Below, piece by piece: positions 5,798 to 5,855 of a stretch of 5,855 nucleotides of DNA (position 1 is the stretch's first letter; the number at the start of each line of letters is the position of its first letter). The notes below the pieces were generated by a model, which saw only the letters and a list, made by a program, of their open reading frames with translations, had not been told where the DNA came from and made no database searches. Source of the DNA: Micavibrio sp. UBA5572 (lineage in GTDB: Bacteria > Pseudomonadota > Alphaproteobacteria > Micavibrionales > Micavibrionaceae); NCBI GenBank assembly GCA_002425415.1, contig DIMG01000004.1, positions 22,847 to 28,701 of the forward strand, read 5' to 3'. The position numbers and the translations under genes are program-made.

Positions 5798-5855
5798 TTA
5801 AATGCTCCCTCACATAGCGCTCTAACGCCTGATGAAGAGCGTGTTCGTCAATGCC
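5763..5855 (-). CDS. C-terminal end of an upstream gene, possibly the small terminase subunit
   Basis: From the right edge, one minus-strand frame stays open for 30 codons and ends at a TGA (5763-5765), 35 nt inside the terminase gene. The other two frames close early. The readable residues include HALHQALERYVREHL, an amphipathic charged helix, then DIGEGKLNFD at the end. Nothing in this fragment identifies a family. By position it should be the gene before the large terminase subunit, which in lambda is nu1, the DNA-recognition subunit, and nu1 likewise overlaps A by a short stretch. I see no similarity to the lambda Nu1 C-terminus, so an unrelated small protein is equally possible. The start lies outside the window. 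Confidence 0.5.
   Translation of the reverse strand, partial: GIDEHALHQALERYVREHLNDIGEGKLNFD
5805..5810 (-). promoter_or_regulatory. Ribosome-binding site of the terminase large subunit
   Basis: AGGGAG on the minus strand lies 7 nt before the terminase ATG and within the coding sequence of the preceding frame. It decides the start at 5797. Confidence 0.75.

Noticed and set aside
5818..5841. Inverted repeat CGCTCT/AGAGCG with a 12-nt loop just upstream of the terminase start
   Set aside because: Only six pairs with a long loop, inside coding sequence, with no T-tract and no repeats of the kind expected for a terminase-binding site; likely chance.
1..5855. CRISPR arrays, tRNAs, insertion sequences, toxin-antitoxin or defence genes
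   Set aside because: The window is almost fully occupied by head-assembly genes on one strand; no direct repeats, RNA-gene folds, transposase frames or accessory cargo genes were seen.

Overview
This window is one uninterrupted stretch of a tailed-phage or prophage head-morphogenesis module of the lambda type. All recognisable genes lie on the minus strand, so the transcript runs from right to left. Gene order in transcription direction is: end of an unidentified small gene (possible small terminase subunit), large terminase subunit (GpA family), gpW-like head-completion protein, lambda-type portal (gpB), S49-family prohead protease (gpC-like) with a nested in-frame scaffold gene (Nu3-like), head decoration protein (gpD-like), and the first 123 codons of the major capsid protein (gpE-like), which runs off the left edge. 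This is the lambda order Nu1-A-W-B-C/Nu3-D-E.

The base composition looks balanced, near half G+C by eye. Every gene starts with ATG behind a purine-rich Shine-Dalgarno sequence. That fits a phage of a proteobacterium, but no host gene, integrase, tRNA or attachment site is present, so the host and the prophage-versus-free-phage question stay open.

The layout is very compact. The terminase start overlaps the upstream frame by 35 nt. The terminase and gpW stop codons are fused to the next gene's Shine-Dalgarno (TAAGGA). The portal and protease genes overlap by 32 nt. Other gaps are 12 to 27 nt. No non-coding stretch reaches 300 bases, and I found no promoter or end-of-operon terminator, so the window is the middle of a late operon.

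The genes act together as follows. The portal, scaffold, protease and capsid proteins build the prohead. The protease removes the scaffold. The terminase cuts and pumps DNA through the portal. The decoration protein stabilises the expanded shell, and gpW closes the filled head for tail attachment.

I see no undescribed system here. The parts most worth a second look are in the short linker between the protease and scaffold domains. It carries an internal ribosome-binding site, a terminator-like hairpin inside coding sequence, and a dnaX-type A AAA AAG heptamer that coincides with the scaffold's Shine-Dalgarno.
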